A DNA stretch of 64,000 bases from Mesorhizobium sp. L-2-11 (GCF_016756595.1 NZ_AP023257.1:2620001-2684000); one strand, 5' to 3'; positions 18,940 to 28,436 are shown, numbered from the stretch's first letter. Translations and numbers: made by a program. The notes: a model not told the origin generated them from the letters alone.

Positions 18940-19157
18940 TGCTGGAATACAACAGTTGGTCGACAAGACTTAAAGCGCTCAGATGCAAGCTGTTCGGAAA
19001 GACCGACTTTGGGCGGTGGACCGATGCATCGGAATTCGAGGACTGGGAGGAAAGGACGAAAATCATTGCCCGGGTTAGTGCCACCTGGGGCGAGGGTGAT
19101 CGAGTTTGGCGTGGGAATGGGCAAGCTTCAACGTCATCTCGACCCAAGCTGCCAATA
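18940..19157 (+). pseudogene. Methyltransferase remnant, frameshifted and truncated
   Basis: The frame starts MLEYNSWSTRLKALRCKL and runs to ERTKIIAR. It then loses phase at the GGG at 19072-19074. With one G removed, the reading resumes as LVPPGARVIEFGVGMGKLQ, a clear SAM-binding motif I, and continues to DPSCQYTP. Homology ends at about 19157, where an oppositely oriented remnant begins. Roughly 75 of some 220 expected residues survive. Confidence 0.7.
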
Positions 19158-19352
19158 CACCCCGTCCCCTCGGCAGCGCCGTGGGGCGTGCGAACCAGCG
19201 CCGCGGTTCGTGAAGACTGTCGAGCAGGCCGCCGGGGGGATTGCCTCGACGGCCTTGACCCCGATCCCGTCGAAGGCCTTCAACTCGGAGGCGCGAGGGC
19301 CCTCTCCGAGCCGCGCCCTGTAGAGCGGCTTGATGCCGAGCGGGTCGCGCGC
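19155..19352 (-). pseudogene. Asparagine-synthase-like remnant
   Basis: On the minus strand one frame reads RDPLGIKPLYRARLGEG and ASELKAFDGIGVKAVEAIPP. A second frame then reads GLLDSLHEPRRWFARPTALP. The first segment is the conserved glutaminase-domain block of class II glutamine-dependent asparagine synthases (RDPLGIKPLY, ASELKA). At least one frameshift separates the two parts, and neither the N-terminal Cys nor the synthetase domain is present. Such synthases occur in polysaccharide loci, which fits the neighbourhood. Confidence 0.6.
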
Positions 19353-19354
19353 CC

Positions 19355-19476
19355 GCGATGATCCGCTCGGGCAGCAGGATCAGGCTGAACAGCACGAAGG
19401 ACATACCCATTTTCGTGACTTGCGCGACGAATGACAGAGCGATCGTTACGGTCGAGACCGACCTTCGGCCGGACAA
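19355..19476 (-). pseudogene. Hydrophobic remnant, possibly a flippase N-terminus
   Basis: A 40-residue open stretch holds one strong membrane segment (TIALSFVAQVTKMGMSFVLF followed by SLILLP) and then loses phase into the asparagine-synthase remnant. The texture resembles the first helix of Wzx-type flippases, but it is too short to prove. It is reported as part of the decayed end of the polysaccharide locus. Confidence 0.3.
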
Positions 19477-19573
19477 TCACCACGAACGATGACGATTATG
19501 ACCGAGCGTAGCTCTGATGTGGGCGCTGCGGCTTTCGCAATCGATCCTGACCACGTTGGGACGAGAAAGGTCA

Positions 19574-21487
19574 TCACTCGGCCGGGCGCGAAAAACTTGT
19601 CGCCGCGGCCTTGCCCCGTCGTATCGGTCGCTTCCCCGATTGCGGTTCGGATGCCTCCGCGTGATCCGGTGCCGATACGTTTCCGACGAGCGATGCGAGC
19701 TCGGTCTCGCTGAGCGTCTCGATCTCGAGCAGGTTGCGCGCCGTCTTTTCCAGCAGGTCCCGCCGCTCGGTGAGGAGCCCGACGGTTCGCGAAAAAGCTG
19801 TGTCGACGATGCTACGAACTTCCGCGTCGATAGCCTCGGCGGTGGCCTCGCCGTAATCGTGCTCGCGCGGACCGCCGGCGAGCGGGTTGGGGCTGAGGAA
19901 TGAGCGCTGGTCCTTTTCCAGCGCCACGTGGCCGAGCTTTTCCGACATACCATAGCGCGTCACCATGGCGCGGGCTATATCGGTGACTTTGGCCAGGTCG
20001 TCGGCGGCCCCCGTCGACAGATGTCCGAACACGATCTGCTCGGCCGCCCTGCCGCCGAGCAGCACCGCCATCTTGTTCTCCAGTTCCTCTCGCGTCATCA
20101 GGAATCGGTCCTCGGTCGGCCGCTGGATCGTGTAGCCCAACGCGCCGACGCCGCGCGGGATGATCGACACTTTGTGCACGGGGTCCACTCCCGGCAGCGC
20201 CATGGCTACCAACGCATGGCCCATTTCGTGAAAGGCGACGACCTCGCGTTCCCTCGGGTTCAACAGCCGGTTGCGCTTCTCGAGCCCGGCCACGATGCGC
20301 TCGACCGCATTGTTGAAATCGTCCATCGTGACGACATCGGCCCTCCGGCGCGTGGCGAGCAGGGTTGCCTCATTGACCAAATTGGCTAGGTCGGCGCCGG
20401 TAAAACCCGGCGTCAGCGCGGCAACTTTTTCGGCATCGACATCCGCCGCCAGCTTAGCCTTCTTCATGTGGACCTGGAGTATCTGGACGCGACCTTGCTT
20501 GTCCGGGCGATCGACCAGCACCTGCCGATCGAAACGGCCGGCGCGAAGCAATGCCGGGTCAAGGATTTCCGGGCGGTTCGTCGCGGCGAGCAGCACGACG
20601 CCGATCTTCGGATCGAAACCATCGAGCTCGACCAGGAGTTGATTGAGCGTCTGCTCCTTTTCGTCGTGTCCGCCCATCATCGGGCCCGCACCGCGGGCGC
20701 GGCCCAGCGCGTCGAGCTCGTCGATGAAGATGATCGCCGGGGCCTTGGCGCGTGCCTGCTCGAACAGGTCGCGCACACGGGCGGCGCCGACGCCGACGAA
20801 CATCTCGACGAATTCTGAGCCCGAGATCGAGAAGAACGGGACTTTTGCCTCGCCTGCAACGGCTTTCGCCAGCAGTGTCTTGCCGGTGCCAGGCGGTCCG
20901 ACCAACAGCACGCCCTTGGGCATGCGCCCGCCAAGACGGCCGTATTCCTGCGGGCTTTTCAGGAAATCCACGATCTCCTGCAACTCGGCCTTGGCCTCAT
21001 CGACACCCGCCACGTCCTCGAACCTGACGCCGGTATTGGCCTCGACATAGACCCTGGCCTTGCTCCTGCCGATTTGCATCAAACCGCCCATGCCACCACC
21101 CATTCGTCTCATCAGCAGCATCCACAAGCCAAAGAAGACGAGGATCGGGACGATCCAGGAGAGCAGGTCGCTCAGGAAGGTGCTTTCGATCTGGCCAGTG
21201 ACGGTGACGCCATGTTCCTGCAGCTGCCGCGCGAGGCCAGGCTCGACGCGCGTGGTAATGAACAGCGGCTTGCCATCCTGCGGCTCCTTGAAGCGGCCCT
21301 GGATGAAGCGATCGGAAACCTGCACGTCGGCGATCTTGCCGTCGCGCAACATGGTTTCAAACTGGCTGTAGGGAATCTGCGCGACGTGCTGCGTGGCGGT
21401 GTAGACATATTGAAAGATCATCAGCACCGCGAAGGCGGCGATCCAGTACCAGATATTGAACTGCGTCTTCCTGTTGCTCATGTCCAT
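19574..21487 (-). CDS. ftsH: ATP-dependent zinc metalloprotease FtsH
   Basis: A 637-residue FtsH. It has an N-terminal membrane helix (~11-31), a periplasmic domain to ~105, a second helix (~108-127), and an AAA module with GPPGTGKT at 197-204, IIFIDELD at 252-259 and the SRH ending in RAGRFDR. The M41 protease domain has HEMGH at 420-424, where most FtsH have HEAGH. The C-terminal tail is short and basic. It degrades misfolded membrane and regulatory proteins as a hexamer. ATG at 21487 has GGAGGA upstream; the frame is open to 22294 but that extension has no domain. It is probably an extra FtsH beside an essential housekeeping copy elsewhere. Confidence 0.93.
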   Translation of the reverse strand: MDMSNRKTQFNIWYWIAAFAVLMIFQYVYTATQHVAQIPYSQFETMLRDGKIADVQVSDRFIQGRFKEPQDGKPLFITTRVEPGLARQLQEHGVTVTGQIESTFLSDLLSWIVPILVFFGLWMLLMRRMGGGMGGLMQIGRSKARVYVEANTGVRFEDVAGVDEAKAELQEIVDFLKSPQEYGRLGGRMPKGVLLVGPPGTGKTLLAKAVAGEAKVPFFSISGSEFVEMFVGVGAARVRDLFEQARAKAPAIIFIDELDALGRARGAGPMMGGHDEKEQTLNQLLVELDGFDPKIGVVLLAATNRPEILDPALLRAGRFDRQVLVDRPDKQGRVQILQVHMKKAKLAADVDAEKVAALTPGFTGADLANLVNEATLLATRRRADVVTMDDFNNAVERIVAGLEKRNRLLNPREREVVAFHEMGHALVAMALPGVDPVHKVSIIPRGVGALGYTIQRPTEDRFLMTREELENKMAVLLGGRAAEQIVFGHLSTGAADDLAKVTDIARAMVTRYGMSEKLGHVALEKDQRSFLSPNPLAGGPREHDYGEATAEAIDAEVRSIVDTAFSRTVGLLTERRDLLEKTARNLLEIETLSETELASLVGNVSAPDHAEASEPQSGKRPIRRGKAAATSFSRPAE

Positions 21488-22194
21488 GGCGTGTCCTCCA
21501 GCGTCATATCGATGTAGGTCGCCGAACCGCCAAGGCGCCGTGGCCAGCCGGCGAAGCCGTTGTGACTCCCTCGCTCCAGCAATTGAATTTTGCCATTGGA
21601 GCCGCGACAATCGGCTTCGGAGCGTGCCTTGGAAGAACGTCGGGGAGCGCAAAGTGTTGCAAGGAGTGCTGCGCGGGAGCCTTGGGATTCGCCGTCGCCC
21701 GCGACCTTCTTGAACGGAGATCGATTGCCGAAGGAGATGTTGCCGGACTGACGATGCCGGCCTGCTGCAAGCCAGGCATCGCGCCTGGTGATCCGCCCTC
21801 AAGAGGCGGCTGCTTCGGGCACGCCCTCCAAGCAAAGCCATCCATGCTTTCTGTGAGGCCATTGGAGCATTGTCGGGGGTGGGAATTCCGGGTCCTCCAG
21901 GCAGCCGACCGATACCGACAGCGCATCTTTCAGCCCTTCTGCTCGCATGAAGACGACCGAGCCGCTCACGCAACAATTGCGGCAGATGGAAGCCGACGGG
22001 CTGATCAGCCGGTGCGCCTATGACGAGGTGCCGCCTCGCGTGGAATACTCGATCACGCCGCTCGGCTTTAGCTTGAACGATGCGGTGACAGTCATGTCGG
22101 CCAGGGCAAGCACCACGCGACATGGAAATCGCAGCGTAAGGCGGCCTGATGCAGGCAGACCTATAGCGGCTCTGGCCGACCGCCGCACGATTCC
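21488..22194. other. Intergenic region upstream of ftsH
   Basis: About 700 bp without an intact gene. It should hold the ftsH promoter, but I see no unambiguous -35/-10 pair. Several long frames on both strands are GC-driven shadows. Its right part contains an HxlR-type remnant, listed separately. Confidence 0.45.
21947..22092 (+). pseudogene. HxlR-family regulator remnant
   Basis: A frame from 21947 reads [16 protein letters not shown], then [16 protein letters not shown]. This is the recognition-helix and wing segment of HxlR-type winged-helix regulators. The ~45 N-terminal residues that normally precede it are absent, and the sequence degenerates after NDAV. It is a fragment with no working DNA-binding domain. 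No likely target gene adjoins it. Confidence 0.65.
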
Positions 22195-22300
22195 TAAAGC
22201 GCGTCGCGTTCGACCGGCCGCATGCGACGCGCTTTAGGTTGTTGTTTTCATGCATGCCGCTATCGCAAAACCGCTGCACACTTTTGCGCGACATGCATTA
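22195..22300. repeat. Bipartite palindromic intergenic repeat
   Basis: First module: a perfect 13-bp inverted repeat, 22195-22207 against 22224-22236, with a 16-nt loop. A T/G-rich linker follows. The second module is a nested palindrome with outer arms ATGCATG and CATGCAT and inner arms CGCAAAA and TTTTGCG. It overlaps the stop codon of the permease gene at 22298 and can act as its terminator. Related copies or parts lie at 30165-30275 and 46746-46760. The modular build matches rhizobial intergenic mosaic elements. Confidence 0.75.
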
Positions 22301-23122
22301 GTCGATGCGCGGTCGCTGCTTGCCACGGCGGGCCAGAACAGTGGCGACGACGAGCAGCACGATCGACAGTGCCATCATCAGCGTCGCGGCGGCGGTGATT
22401 GCCGGGCTCAGCTTCTCGCGCAGGCCGATGAACATTTCGAGCGGCATGGTGCGCTGATTGGCGCTGGCCAGGAACTGCGCCACGACGACCTCGTCGAACG
22501 AGGTGACGAACGCAAAGGCCGCCCCTGACAGCACCCCGGGCAGGATCAGCGGCAGCATCACCCTGAAGAATGAGGTGATGGGCCTTGCTCCGGAGATGGC
22601 GGCGGCGCGCATCAGATTGCGGTCCAAGCCGGTGAGGCTCGCCCCCACCGTGACGACGACGAACGGACTGGCGAGCGCGGTATGCGCAAGGATGATGCCG
22701 GCATAGGTGCTGGCGAGGCCGATGCGCGCATAGAACAGATACGAGCCGACGGCGGTGATCACCACCGGCACGATCAGCGGCGAAAGCAGCAGCGGCATGA
22801 CGATGCGGCGGCCGGGAAATTTTTCGTCGGAAAGTGCGATCGCCGTCAATGTGCCGAGTATCGTCGCGATCAGCGTCGTCCCGAACGCAACGATCAGGCT
22901 GTTGCCGATGGCTGCCTGCCAGCGCTGGGTTCCGAGCACGACCTCGTACCACCGCGTCGAAATTCCCTCCAGCGGAAAGATGAAAAAGGCGCCGCTGTTG
23001 AACGACAAGGGAACGGGAACGAGGATCGGCACGAGGAGGAACAGGATCACCATGCCGCACCACAGCCAGAGCAGGGTGATGCGAATTCTTTCGCCTGTCG
23101 TCGGATAGGGAGACAGCAACAT
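22298..23122 (-). CDS. ABC transporter permease, PotC-like
   Basis: A 274-residue inner-membrane permease with about six helices. The cytoplasmic EAA-like loop is in AAAISGARPITSFFRVMLPLILPG, split here around GARP, which contacts the ATPase. It is the second permease of a spermidine/putrescine-type importer and starts 2 bp after the stop of the first permease. ATG at 23122 is chosen because the longer frame overlaps that neighbour. It is the last gene of a four-gene minus-strand operon and ends inside a palindromic repeat. Confidence 0.9.
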   Translation of the reverse strand: MLLSPYPTTGERIRITLLWLWCGMVILFLLVPILVPVPLSFNSGAFFIFPLEGISTRWYEVVLGTQRWQAAIGNSLIVAFGTTLIATILGTLTAIALSDEKFPGRRIVMPLLLSPLIVPVVITAVGSYLFYARIGLASTYAGIILAHTALASPFVVVTVGASLTGLDRNLMRAAAISGARPITSFFRVMLPLILPGVLSGAAFAFVTSFDEVVVAQFLASANQRTMPLEMFIGLREKLSPAITAAATLMMALSIVLLVVATVLARRGKQRPRID

Positions 23123-23124
23123 GG

Positions 23125-24405
23125 CTATACCAGCTTGAGACGGTCGAGGCCGAGGATGCGGGCGAAGATGCCGAACAGCGCCAGGGTGAAGACGAGCAGG
23201 ATGAAGCTGAGCGCCGCCGCCATCTCCCAGTTCAGTTCGACATTGACATAGCTGGCGATGAAATTGCTGATCAGCTGGTCGCTTGCGCCGCCGATCAGCG
23301 CCGGCGTTATGTAGTAGCCGAGACAAAGGATGAAGGTGAGCAGGCAGCCGGCCATGACGCCCGGAAACACTTGTGGAAGGTAGACGCGGCGAAAGGCGGT
23401 GAACGGTTTTGCGCCGAGCGAGTAGGCAGCCTTCATCTGCGAGGGCTGGATGGTGCGCATGACGCTGTAGATCGGCAGCAGCGTGAACGGCAGCTGGATG
23501 TGGGTCATGGCGATGATCAGTCCGATGCGGCTGTACATCAGGTCGAGCCGATCGTTGGCGACCCCGAGCCACAGCAGCAAGTCGTTGACCAGGCCGAATT
23601 TCTGCAGGAGCACCGTCCAGGCCGCGGTTCGCACCAGGATCGACGTCCAGAACGGCAGCAGCACCGCAACGATGAGGATTGCGGCGAGGCCCTTGGGCAC
23701 GGAGGCGATGAGATAGGCGAGGGGGAAGCCCAGTATCAGCGTTGCCAGCGTCACCGCTGCGGCGACCAAGAATGTGCGCATGAACACCTGCAGGAAGATC
23801 GCCTGTTCGGGTGGCACTCTTTCGATGCCGCCATCGGAATTCCAGCGCAGATCAAGCGCGCTCAGCAGATAGAACGACGTCACGCTATGGGTACCGCTCT
23901 CGATGACCGGCCATGTGCCTGGCGCCGACCAGAATGGCACGGCTTTCATCACCTCCAGCGGCGGCCTGTCGGCGGCCTCCAGTTGGCGCATCGTCTTGAG
24001 CACTTGGCTGCGTGCACCCGGCAGGCGGGCGTTGAGGCTCTTGGCGAGTTCGTAGGCGGTGCCCTTGGCCTGGTTGCTCCGGAGGTCGGCGGCAAGGGCC
24101 AGGAAGGCAGCGTCGTCGGGCAGTCCCGTGCCGTTCCAGCCGACCAATGCCTGGCTGGTCTGCGGCAGGGCGTCGGCAATCGTCGGATCATAGACGGCGC
24201 GCGACAGAAGCAGGACGATCGGGATGCCGAAGCTCAGCGCCAGGAGCAGAAGCAAAGGTGCCGCCAGCGCCAGCGACCGCAGCCGGTCGCCCAGATCGGC
24301 GCGGCGAAGCGCCGCCGCGACCGACTTTGCGGTGCCGGCATTGGCGGCCGACCAGTCGCGGGTTGCCCGCGGCCGGTCCAGTTTCGTGGGCTCAAACGCC
24401 GACAT
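23125..24405 (-). CDS. ABC transporter permease, PotB-like, with long N-terminal insert
   Basis: A 426-residue permease, longer than the ~290 usual for PotB. A first helix (~45-68) is followed by about 130 residues of predicted periplasmic loop (DPTIADALPQTSQAL to the region of SVTSFYLLSALDLRW) before the remaining five helices. The EAA loop is near AAYSLGAKPFTAFRRVYLPQ. Such long first loops occur in a subset of rhizobial polyamine/opine-type importers. It pairs with the downstream permease, and the start is 5 bp after the binding-protein stop. Confidence 0.9.
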   Translation of the reverse strand: MSAFEPTKLDRPRATRDWSAANAGTAKSVAAALRRADLGDRLRSLALAAPLLLLLALSFGIPIVLLLSRAVYDPTIADALPQTSQALVGWNGTGLPDDAAFLALAADLRSNQAKGTAYELAKSLNARLPGARSQVLKTMRQLEAADRPPLEVMKAVPFWSAPGTWPVIESGTHSVTSFYLLSALDLRWNSDGGIERVPPEQAIFLQVFMRTFLVAAAVTLATLILGFPLAYLIASVPKGLAAILIVAVLLPFWTSILVRTAAWTVLLQKFGLVNDLLLWLGVANDRLDLMYSRIGLIIAMTHIQLPFTLLPIYSVMRTIQPSQMKAAYSLGAKPFTAFRRVYLPQVFPGVMAGCLLTFILCLGYYITPALIGGASDQLISNFIASYVNVELNWEMAAALSFILLVFTLALFGIFARILGLDRLKLV

Positions 24406-24410
24406 TTTCC

Positions 24411-25460
24411 CTACTGCGCGAGCCAGGCGTTGAAGCGCTTGACCAGATCCTCGCCATAGTCGCCCCAGAACTCGGTATCGGCGACCAGGTAAGCGGTCAT
24501 GTGGTCAGGCGCGTTCGGCAATTTCGGCAGGGCGTCCGGCGCGACGAAGGAGGCCGCATCGATGCGCACCGGCCCGTAGGTGATGTAGCTGGCGAGCTTG
24601 GCGTTGATTTCCGGCTGGCTGATATAGGCAAGGTATTTGTAGGCCAGATCCGGGTTCTTGGCGCCCTTCGGAATGGCGATCATGTCATATTCGAGGATCT
24701 GGTTGTTCCAAACGATCTTGAACGGCGCCCCGTCCTTGTCGATGGCGTTCTGGATACGGCCGTTCCAGGCGGTGGTCATCACCACTTCCTTGGATGCGAG
24801 GAGCTGCGGCGGCTGTGCGCCGGCATCCCACCAGACGATGTCCTGCTTGATGGTGTCGAGCTTCTTGAAAGCGCGGTTGACGCCTTCGGGGGTCGCCAGC
24901 ACCGCGTAGACATCGGCCGCAGCGACACCGTCGGCCATCAGTGCCCATTCGAGGTTCTGTGCTGGAAACTTGCGCATCGCGCGCTTGCCCGGAAACTTCG
25001 TCGTGTCGAAGATGTCGAGGACCGAGGTTGGCGCCTGCTTCAGCACGTTGGGGTCATAGGCAAGGACATCGCCATAGGCGTCGAGACCGACGCCGCAGTC
25101 GAGCGCCGAACCTTCGATGAACTTTTCACGCGGGGCGATCCTGGAATAGTCGAGCCGCTCGAGAATGCCGGCGTCGCAACCCTGCAGCACGGTCGCGGTC
25201 TCGACCGTCACCAGATCGATCGGCACGTTGCCGGTATCGACCATCGCCTTGACCTTGCCGAGATCGCCAAGATATTCCTGCTCGACGATCTTGATCCCGG
25301 TGTCCTTGCTGAACGGCTCGAACCATGCCTTGCGCTGGGCATCCTGCCAGGCGCCGCCGCTGGCCATGATCGAAAGTTCGTCGGCGAGGGCGGCATGTCC
25401 CATGGTGATGAATGCTGTGGCTGCCGCGAAAGCGAACAGCCTGGCGTTTGCGATTTTCAT
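24411..25460 (-). CDS. Periplasmic substrate-binding protein, PotD/spermidine type
   Basis: A 349-residue extracytoplasmic binding protein. A signal peptide (MKIANARLFAFAAATAFITM, cleaved after ALA near residue 26) precedes ELSIMASGGAWQDAQRKAW. YDPNVLKQAPTS and LEYDMIAIPKGAKN are typical of the PotD family of binding proteins for polyamines and opine-like compounds. The ligand cannot be named from sequence. It lies 5 bp from the ATPase stop and 5 bp from the permease start. Confidence 0.9.
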   Translation of the reverse strand: MKIANARLFAFAAATAFITMGHAALADELSIMASGGAWQDAQRKAWFEPFSKDTGIKIVEQEYLGDLGKVKAMVDTGNVPIDLVTVETATVLQGCDAGILERLDYSRIAPREKFIEGSALDCGVGLDAYGDVLAYDPNVLKQAPTSVLDIFDTTKFPGKRAMRKFPAQNLEWALMADGVAAADVYAVLATPEGVNRAFKKLDTIKQDIVWWDAGAQPPQLLASKEVVMTTAWNGRIQNAIDKDGAPFKIVWNNQILEYDMIAIPKGAKNPDLAYKYLAYISQPEINAKLASYITYGPVRIDAASFVAPDALPKLPNAPDHMTAYLVADTEFWGDYGEDLVKRFNAWLAQ

Positions 25461-25465
25461 TGTTC

Positions 25466-26704
25466 TTATTCCCCTGTTTTCGAGATGGAACCGCCCGTTC
25501 CGGCATCGGCCGGAAAGGCACGGCAGTCGTTGGGCGCGCAGGAAACCGTGACCGGTTCCCCGTTGCCCAGGGTCGCTTCGGGGCCAACCTTGACGGTCAG
25601 CAGCTGGCCGCTTTCCAGCCTGGCCAGAAGACGCTGGTGGTCGCCGAGATAGATGCGGCCGTCGACCGTGGCGGCTAGCGCATTTGCTCCGTTCGAAGCG
25701 GGCGCAAGCTTCAACCGTTCCGGGCGGATGGCGACATGGCAGGCCGCGCCTTCGGCGACGCCGATGGCTAGCGCTGTGACCGCACCGCCGCCGTGCAGCG
25801 CGACGCGGCACTCCTTGCCGGAGACGCGATCGACCTTGCCTTCCAGCGTGTTGTTCTCGCCGATGAAGCTGGCGACGAACGAGCTCTGCGGCGTGTTGTA
25901 GAGATCGTCGGGCGGACCGAGCTGCGCAATCCCGCCATTGTTGAACACGGCAACGCGGTCCGACATGGTCAGCGCCTCGCTCTGGTCGTGCGTCACATAG
26001 ACGATGGTGACGCCGAGCATGGTGTGCAGCTGCTTGATCTCGATCTGCATATGCTCGCGCAGCTTCTTGTCGAGCGCGCCGAGCGGCTCGTCCATCAGCA
26101 CCAGGCTTGGCTCGAAGACCAGCGCGCGGGCGAGCGCGACACGCTGCTGCTGGCCGCCGGAAAGCTGTGCCGGCCGCCGGTCGCCGAACTGCCGCAGCCG
26201 CACCATGTCGAGCGCGCGTCCGACGCGGGATGCCACGTCGGCCTTGCTGATCTTGCGGACCGAGAGCGGGAAGGCGACGTTCTCCTCGACGCTCATGTGC
26301 GGAAACAGCGCGTAGTTCTGGAATACCATGCCGATGTTGCGTTCGTAGGGCGGCAGCCTGTCGACCGACCGGCCTTCAAGCGTGATGACGCCGCTGGTCG
26401 GCCGTTCGAAGCCGGCAAGCATGTTGAGCGTCGTCGTCTTGCCCGAACCTGAGGGGCCGAGAAGGGTGAAGAACTCGCCGCGCGCCACGCTGAGGTTCAG
26501 CCGTGTCACTGCGAAAGTGCGGCCGTCATAGGATTTCTCGACATCGACGAACTCGACAAATCCCCGGTCTTCGGCAAAGGGGTCGTCGGCTTTGGGGCGG
26601 CCGCTGGCATTGGCCCCCGGTGCCGGACCGGCGCTGTCGCGTGACAGGCCTGTCGCTTCGGCGATCACGGACGGAATTCCGTCGAGCGCCGGCAATGGCC
26701 GCAT
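25466..26704 (-). CDS. ABC transporter ATP-binding protein, PotA-like
   Basis: A 412-residue ATPase with a ~50-residue low-complexity N-terminus. The nucleotide-binding domain has GPSGSGKTT (Walker A), LSGGQQQR (signature), VLMDEPLGALD (Walker B) and YVTHDQSEA (H-loop), followed by a C-terminal TOBE domain. It energises the importer encoded by the next three genes. ATG at 26704 is chosen; the frame extends to 26797 without supporting features. It is divergent from the MocR regulator across 278 bp. Confidence 0.9.
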   Translation of the reverse strand: MRPLPALDGIPSVIAEATGLSRDSAGPAPGANASGRPKADDPFAEDRGFVEFVDVEKSYDGRTFAVTRLNLSVARGEFFTLLGPSGSGKTTTLNMLAGFERPTSGVITLEGRSVDRLPPYERNIGMVFQNYALFPHMSVEENVAFPLSVRKISKADVASRVGRALDMVRLRQFGDRRPAQLSGGQQQRVALARALVFEPSLVLMDEPLGALDKKLREHMQIEIKQLHTMLGVTIVYVTHDQSEALTMSDRVAVFNNGGIAQLGPPDDLYNTPQSSFVASFIGENNTLEGKVDRVSGKECRVALHGGGAVTALAIGVAEGAACHVAIRPERLKLAPASNGANALAATVDGRIYLGDHQRLLARLESGQLLTVKVGPEATLGNGEPVTVSCAPNDCRAFPADAGTGGSISKTGE

Positions 26705-26909
26705 GTCGAAACGAGGTGGTGCTTGCCGTCCATGTGCCGGTCTCGCTTGACGCTGGCCGCACAAGGGCGGCAAAACCAAACTTGTATGCTCACACAATCA
26801 ATCGCCAAAGAACCATAGATGCAGACAACTTTGCCCGTCAAGCGGCTTTCTTCGGTGTTGTGTGAGATTTTTCTGCCCGTATTTTGCAGTCGAGCACCGG
26901 ACAAGCGCT

Positions 26910-26939
26910 ATTGTCCGATGTATTGTCTTATGCTAGATG
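26910..26939 (+). promoter_or_regulatory. Candidate MocR operator and promoter
   Basis: Two direct copies of ATTGTC (26910-26915 and 26922-26927) lie 12 bp apart, upstream of the MocR gene and in the divergent region shared with the ABC operon. MocR/GabR proteins typically bind direct repeats. The first copy also overlaps a possible -35 (TTGTCC, 26911-26916), with TAGATG at 26934-26939 in -10 position after 17 bp. This suggests autoregulation. It is a sequence-based proposal only. Confidence 0.45.
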
Positions 26940-26982
26940 CGCTGGTAGCCAGAGCCTCAACACACCGAAACCGCCAATCCGC

Positions 26983-28371
26983 ATGCTTCAGGACCTGCAA
27001 CTCGCCTCGGAGGAAGGCCCGGTCTACCGGCGCCTTGCTGACGCAATTGCCGAACGGATTACAGCCGGCACGCTTGCGGTTGGAGACCGGCTGCCGCCGC
27101 AGCGCGAGATTGCCCGCGCGCTTGGCATCAACGTCACCACGGTAACGCGGGCGCTGTCGACGCTGCAGCAGCGCGGCCTGCTCGAAGCGCGGCCCGGACG
27201 CGGCACAACGGTTGCCGCCCGCAATGGCGGCGAAGGACCCGGTTTCGTGTCGGCGCCAAGCGACGACAGCGGCGTCATCGACCTTTCCGTCAACCGGCCT
27301 GCGACCTCGGCCTATCTCGACGCGCTGGCGCTGCTTTTGCCGCGCCTGGCCAAGGACCGGCACTACGCCACGCTTCAGGACTATCACCCGCCTGAGGGGC
27401 CGCTGTGGGCGAGGGCGGCGATCGCCGAGTGGATGCAGGCGGTCGCCGGCGACGGCGATCCCGGCCGGGTGGTGCTGGCGGCAGGCGCTCAGCATGGGCT
27501 GGATTGCGTGCTTGGCGCGATGACCAGGCAGGGCGAGGTCGTGCTCGCCGACGAAGTGACCTATCAGGGCATCAATGCGCTGTGCCGGGTGCATGGGCTC
27601 GATCTCAGAGGCATCGCCATGGACCGTGGCGGTATGCGGGCCGACGCGTTCGAGGCGGCCTGCGCGCAGCTGCGCCCGCGCGCGGTCTTCCTGGTACCGA
27701 CCCTGCACAACCCGACCACCATTACGCTGGGCGAGGAGCGCCGGCACGAATTGGTGACTGTCGCCCGTCGCCACAACGTCCTCATCATCGAGGATGACGT
27801 CTACCGGCCGCTGGCGGACAATCCGCCGCCGTCACTTGCCAGCCTCGAGCCCGAATTGACGGTTCACATCGGCGCCTTGTCGAAATGCCTTGCGCCGGGA
27901 CTGCGCCTCGGTTTTGTGATCGCGCCGCGCGCCATAGCCGGGCAGGTCGCCGCGGCTTTGCGCATAAACTGCTGGAGCATCAGCCCTATGACCGCGCTGA
28001 TCGGCGCACGGCTGATAGAAGAGGGTTCGGCGGCGCGTATCATCGAAGCCCAGAAGCAGGAGCTTCGCCAGCGCCAGGCCATCCTCACCGAAATCCTCGG
28101 CCGCTACGATGTACAGAGCCACGCCACCTCGACGCATGCCTGGCTGCGCCTGCCGGAGCCGTGGCGCGGCGCGGGTTTCGCTCGCACCTGCCTCGAACGT
28201 GGCGTTGCCGTTCTTCCCGGCGATGCCTTCGCGGTCGGGCGCGAGCCGGTACAGCACGGGGTACGCATCAATGTCGGCGCCGCGCGCTCGCTCGACGATC
28301 TGCGCACGGCGCTGAACACCATGGCTGAACTGCTCGCGGCCGGGCATCTGCAACTGCCCGGCTTCGTCTAG
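26983..28371 (+). CDS. MocR-type regulator (GntR HTH + aminotransferase fold)
   Basis: A 462-residue PLP-dependent regulator. Residues ~1-75 are a GntR winged helix (GPVYRRLADAIAERI, LPPQREIARALGI, TTVTRALSTLQQRGL). The rest is a class I aminotransferase-like domain. The PLP lysine lies in ALSKCLAPGLRLGF, and the Asp/Tyr contacts in LIIEDDVYRPL. MocR proteins sense amino compounds that form aldimines with PLP. Divergent to the importer and followed by a DadA-like oxidase, it probably controls both. ATG at 26983 begins the domain; the frame is open from 26884. Confidence 0.9.
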   Translation: MLQDLQLASEEGPVYRRLADAIAERITAGTLAVGDRLPPQREIARALGINVTTVTRALSTLQQRGLLEARPGRGTTVAARNGGEGPGFVSAPSDDSGVIDLSVNRPATSAYLDALALLLPRLAKDRHYATLQDYHPPEGPLWARAAIAEWMQAVAGDGDPGRVVLAAGAQHGLDCVLGAMTRQGEVVLADEVTYQGINALCRVHGLDLRGIAMDRGGMRADAFEAACAQLRPRAVFLVPTLHNPTTITLGEERRHELVTVARRHNVLIIEDDVYRPLADNPPPSLASLEPELTVHIGALSKCLAPGLRLGFVIAPRAIAGQVAAALRINCWSISPMTALIGARLIEEGSAARIIEAQKQELRQRQAILTEILGRYDVQSHATSTHAWLRLPEPWRGAGFARTCLERGVAVLPGDAFAVGREPVQHGVRINVGAARSLDDLRTALNTMAELLAAGHLQLPGFV

Positions 28372-28418
28372 ACCACGATCTCGAAAAGTGGGGATCGGTT
28401 TTCGGAAAGATCATGGTC
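28371..28418. repeat. 48-bp palindromic intergenic repeat
   Basis: Arms GACCACGATC (28371-28380) and GATCATGGTC (28409-28418) pair with one mismatch. The core AAAAGTGGGGATCGG matches, on the opposite strand, the second palindrome at 55006-55054, so this is one family. It begins on the last base of the MocR stop codon and contains the ATG at 28413, which is therefore probably not a start codon. Confidence 0.75.
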
Positions 28419-28436
28419 AAACAAGAAGATACGGTC

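Noticed and set aside
19574..22294. 906-codon version of ftsH
   Set aside because: The first 269 codons have no domain and run through the upstream intergenic region; a strong GGAGGA precedes ATG at 21487.
28413..28436. Upstream start codon for the DadA-like gene
   Set aside because: The ATG lies inside the 48-bp palindromic repeat; ATG at 28437 opens the conserved domain.
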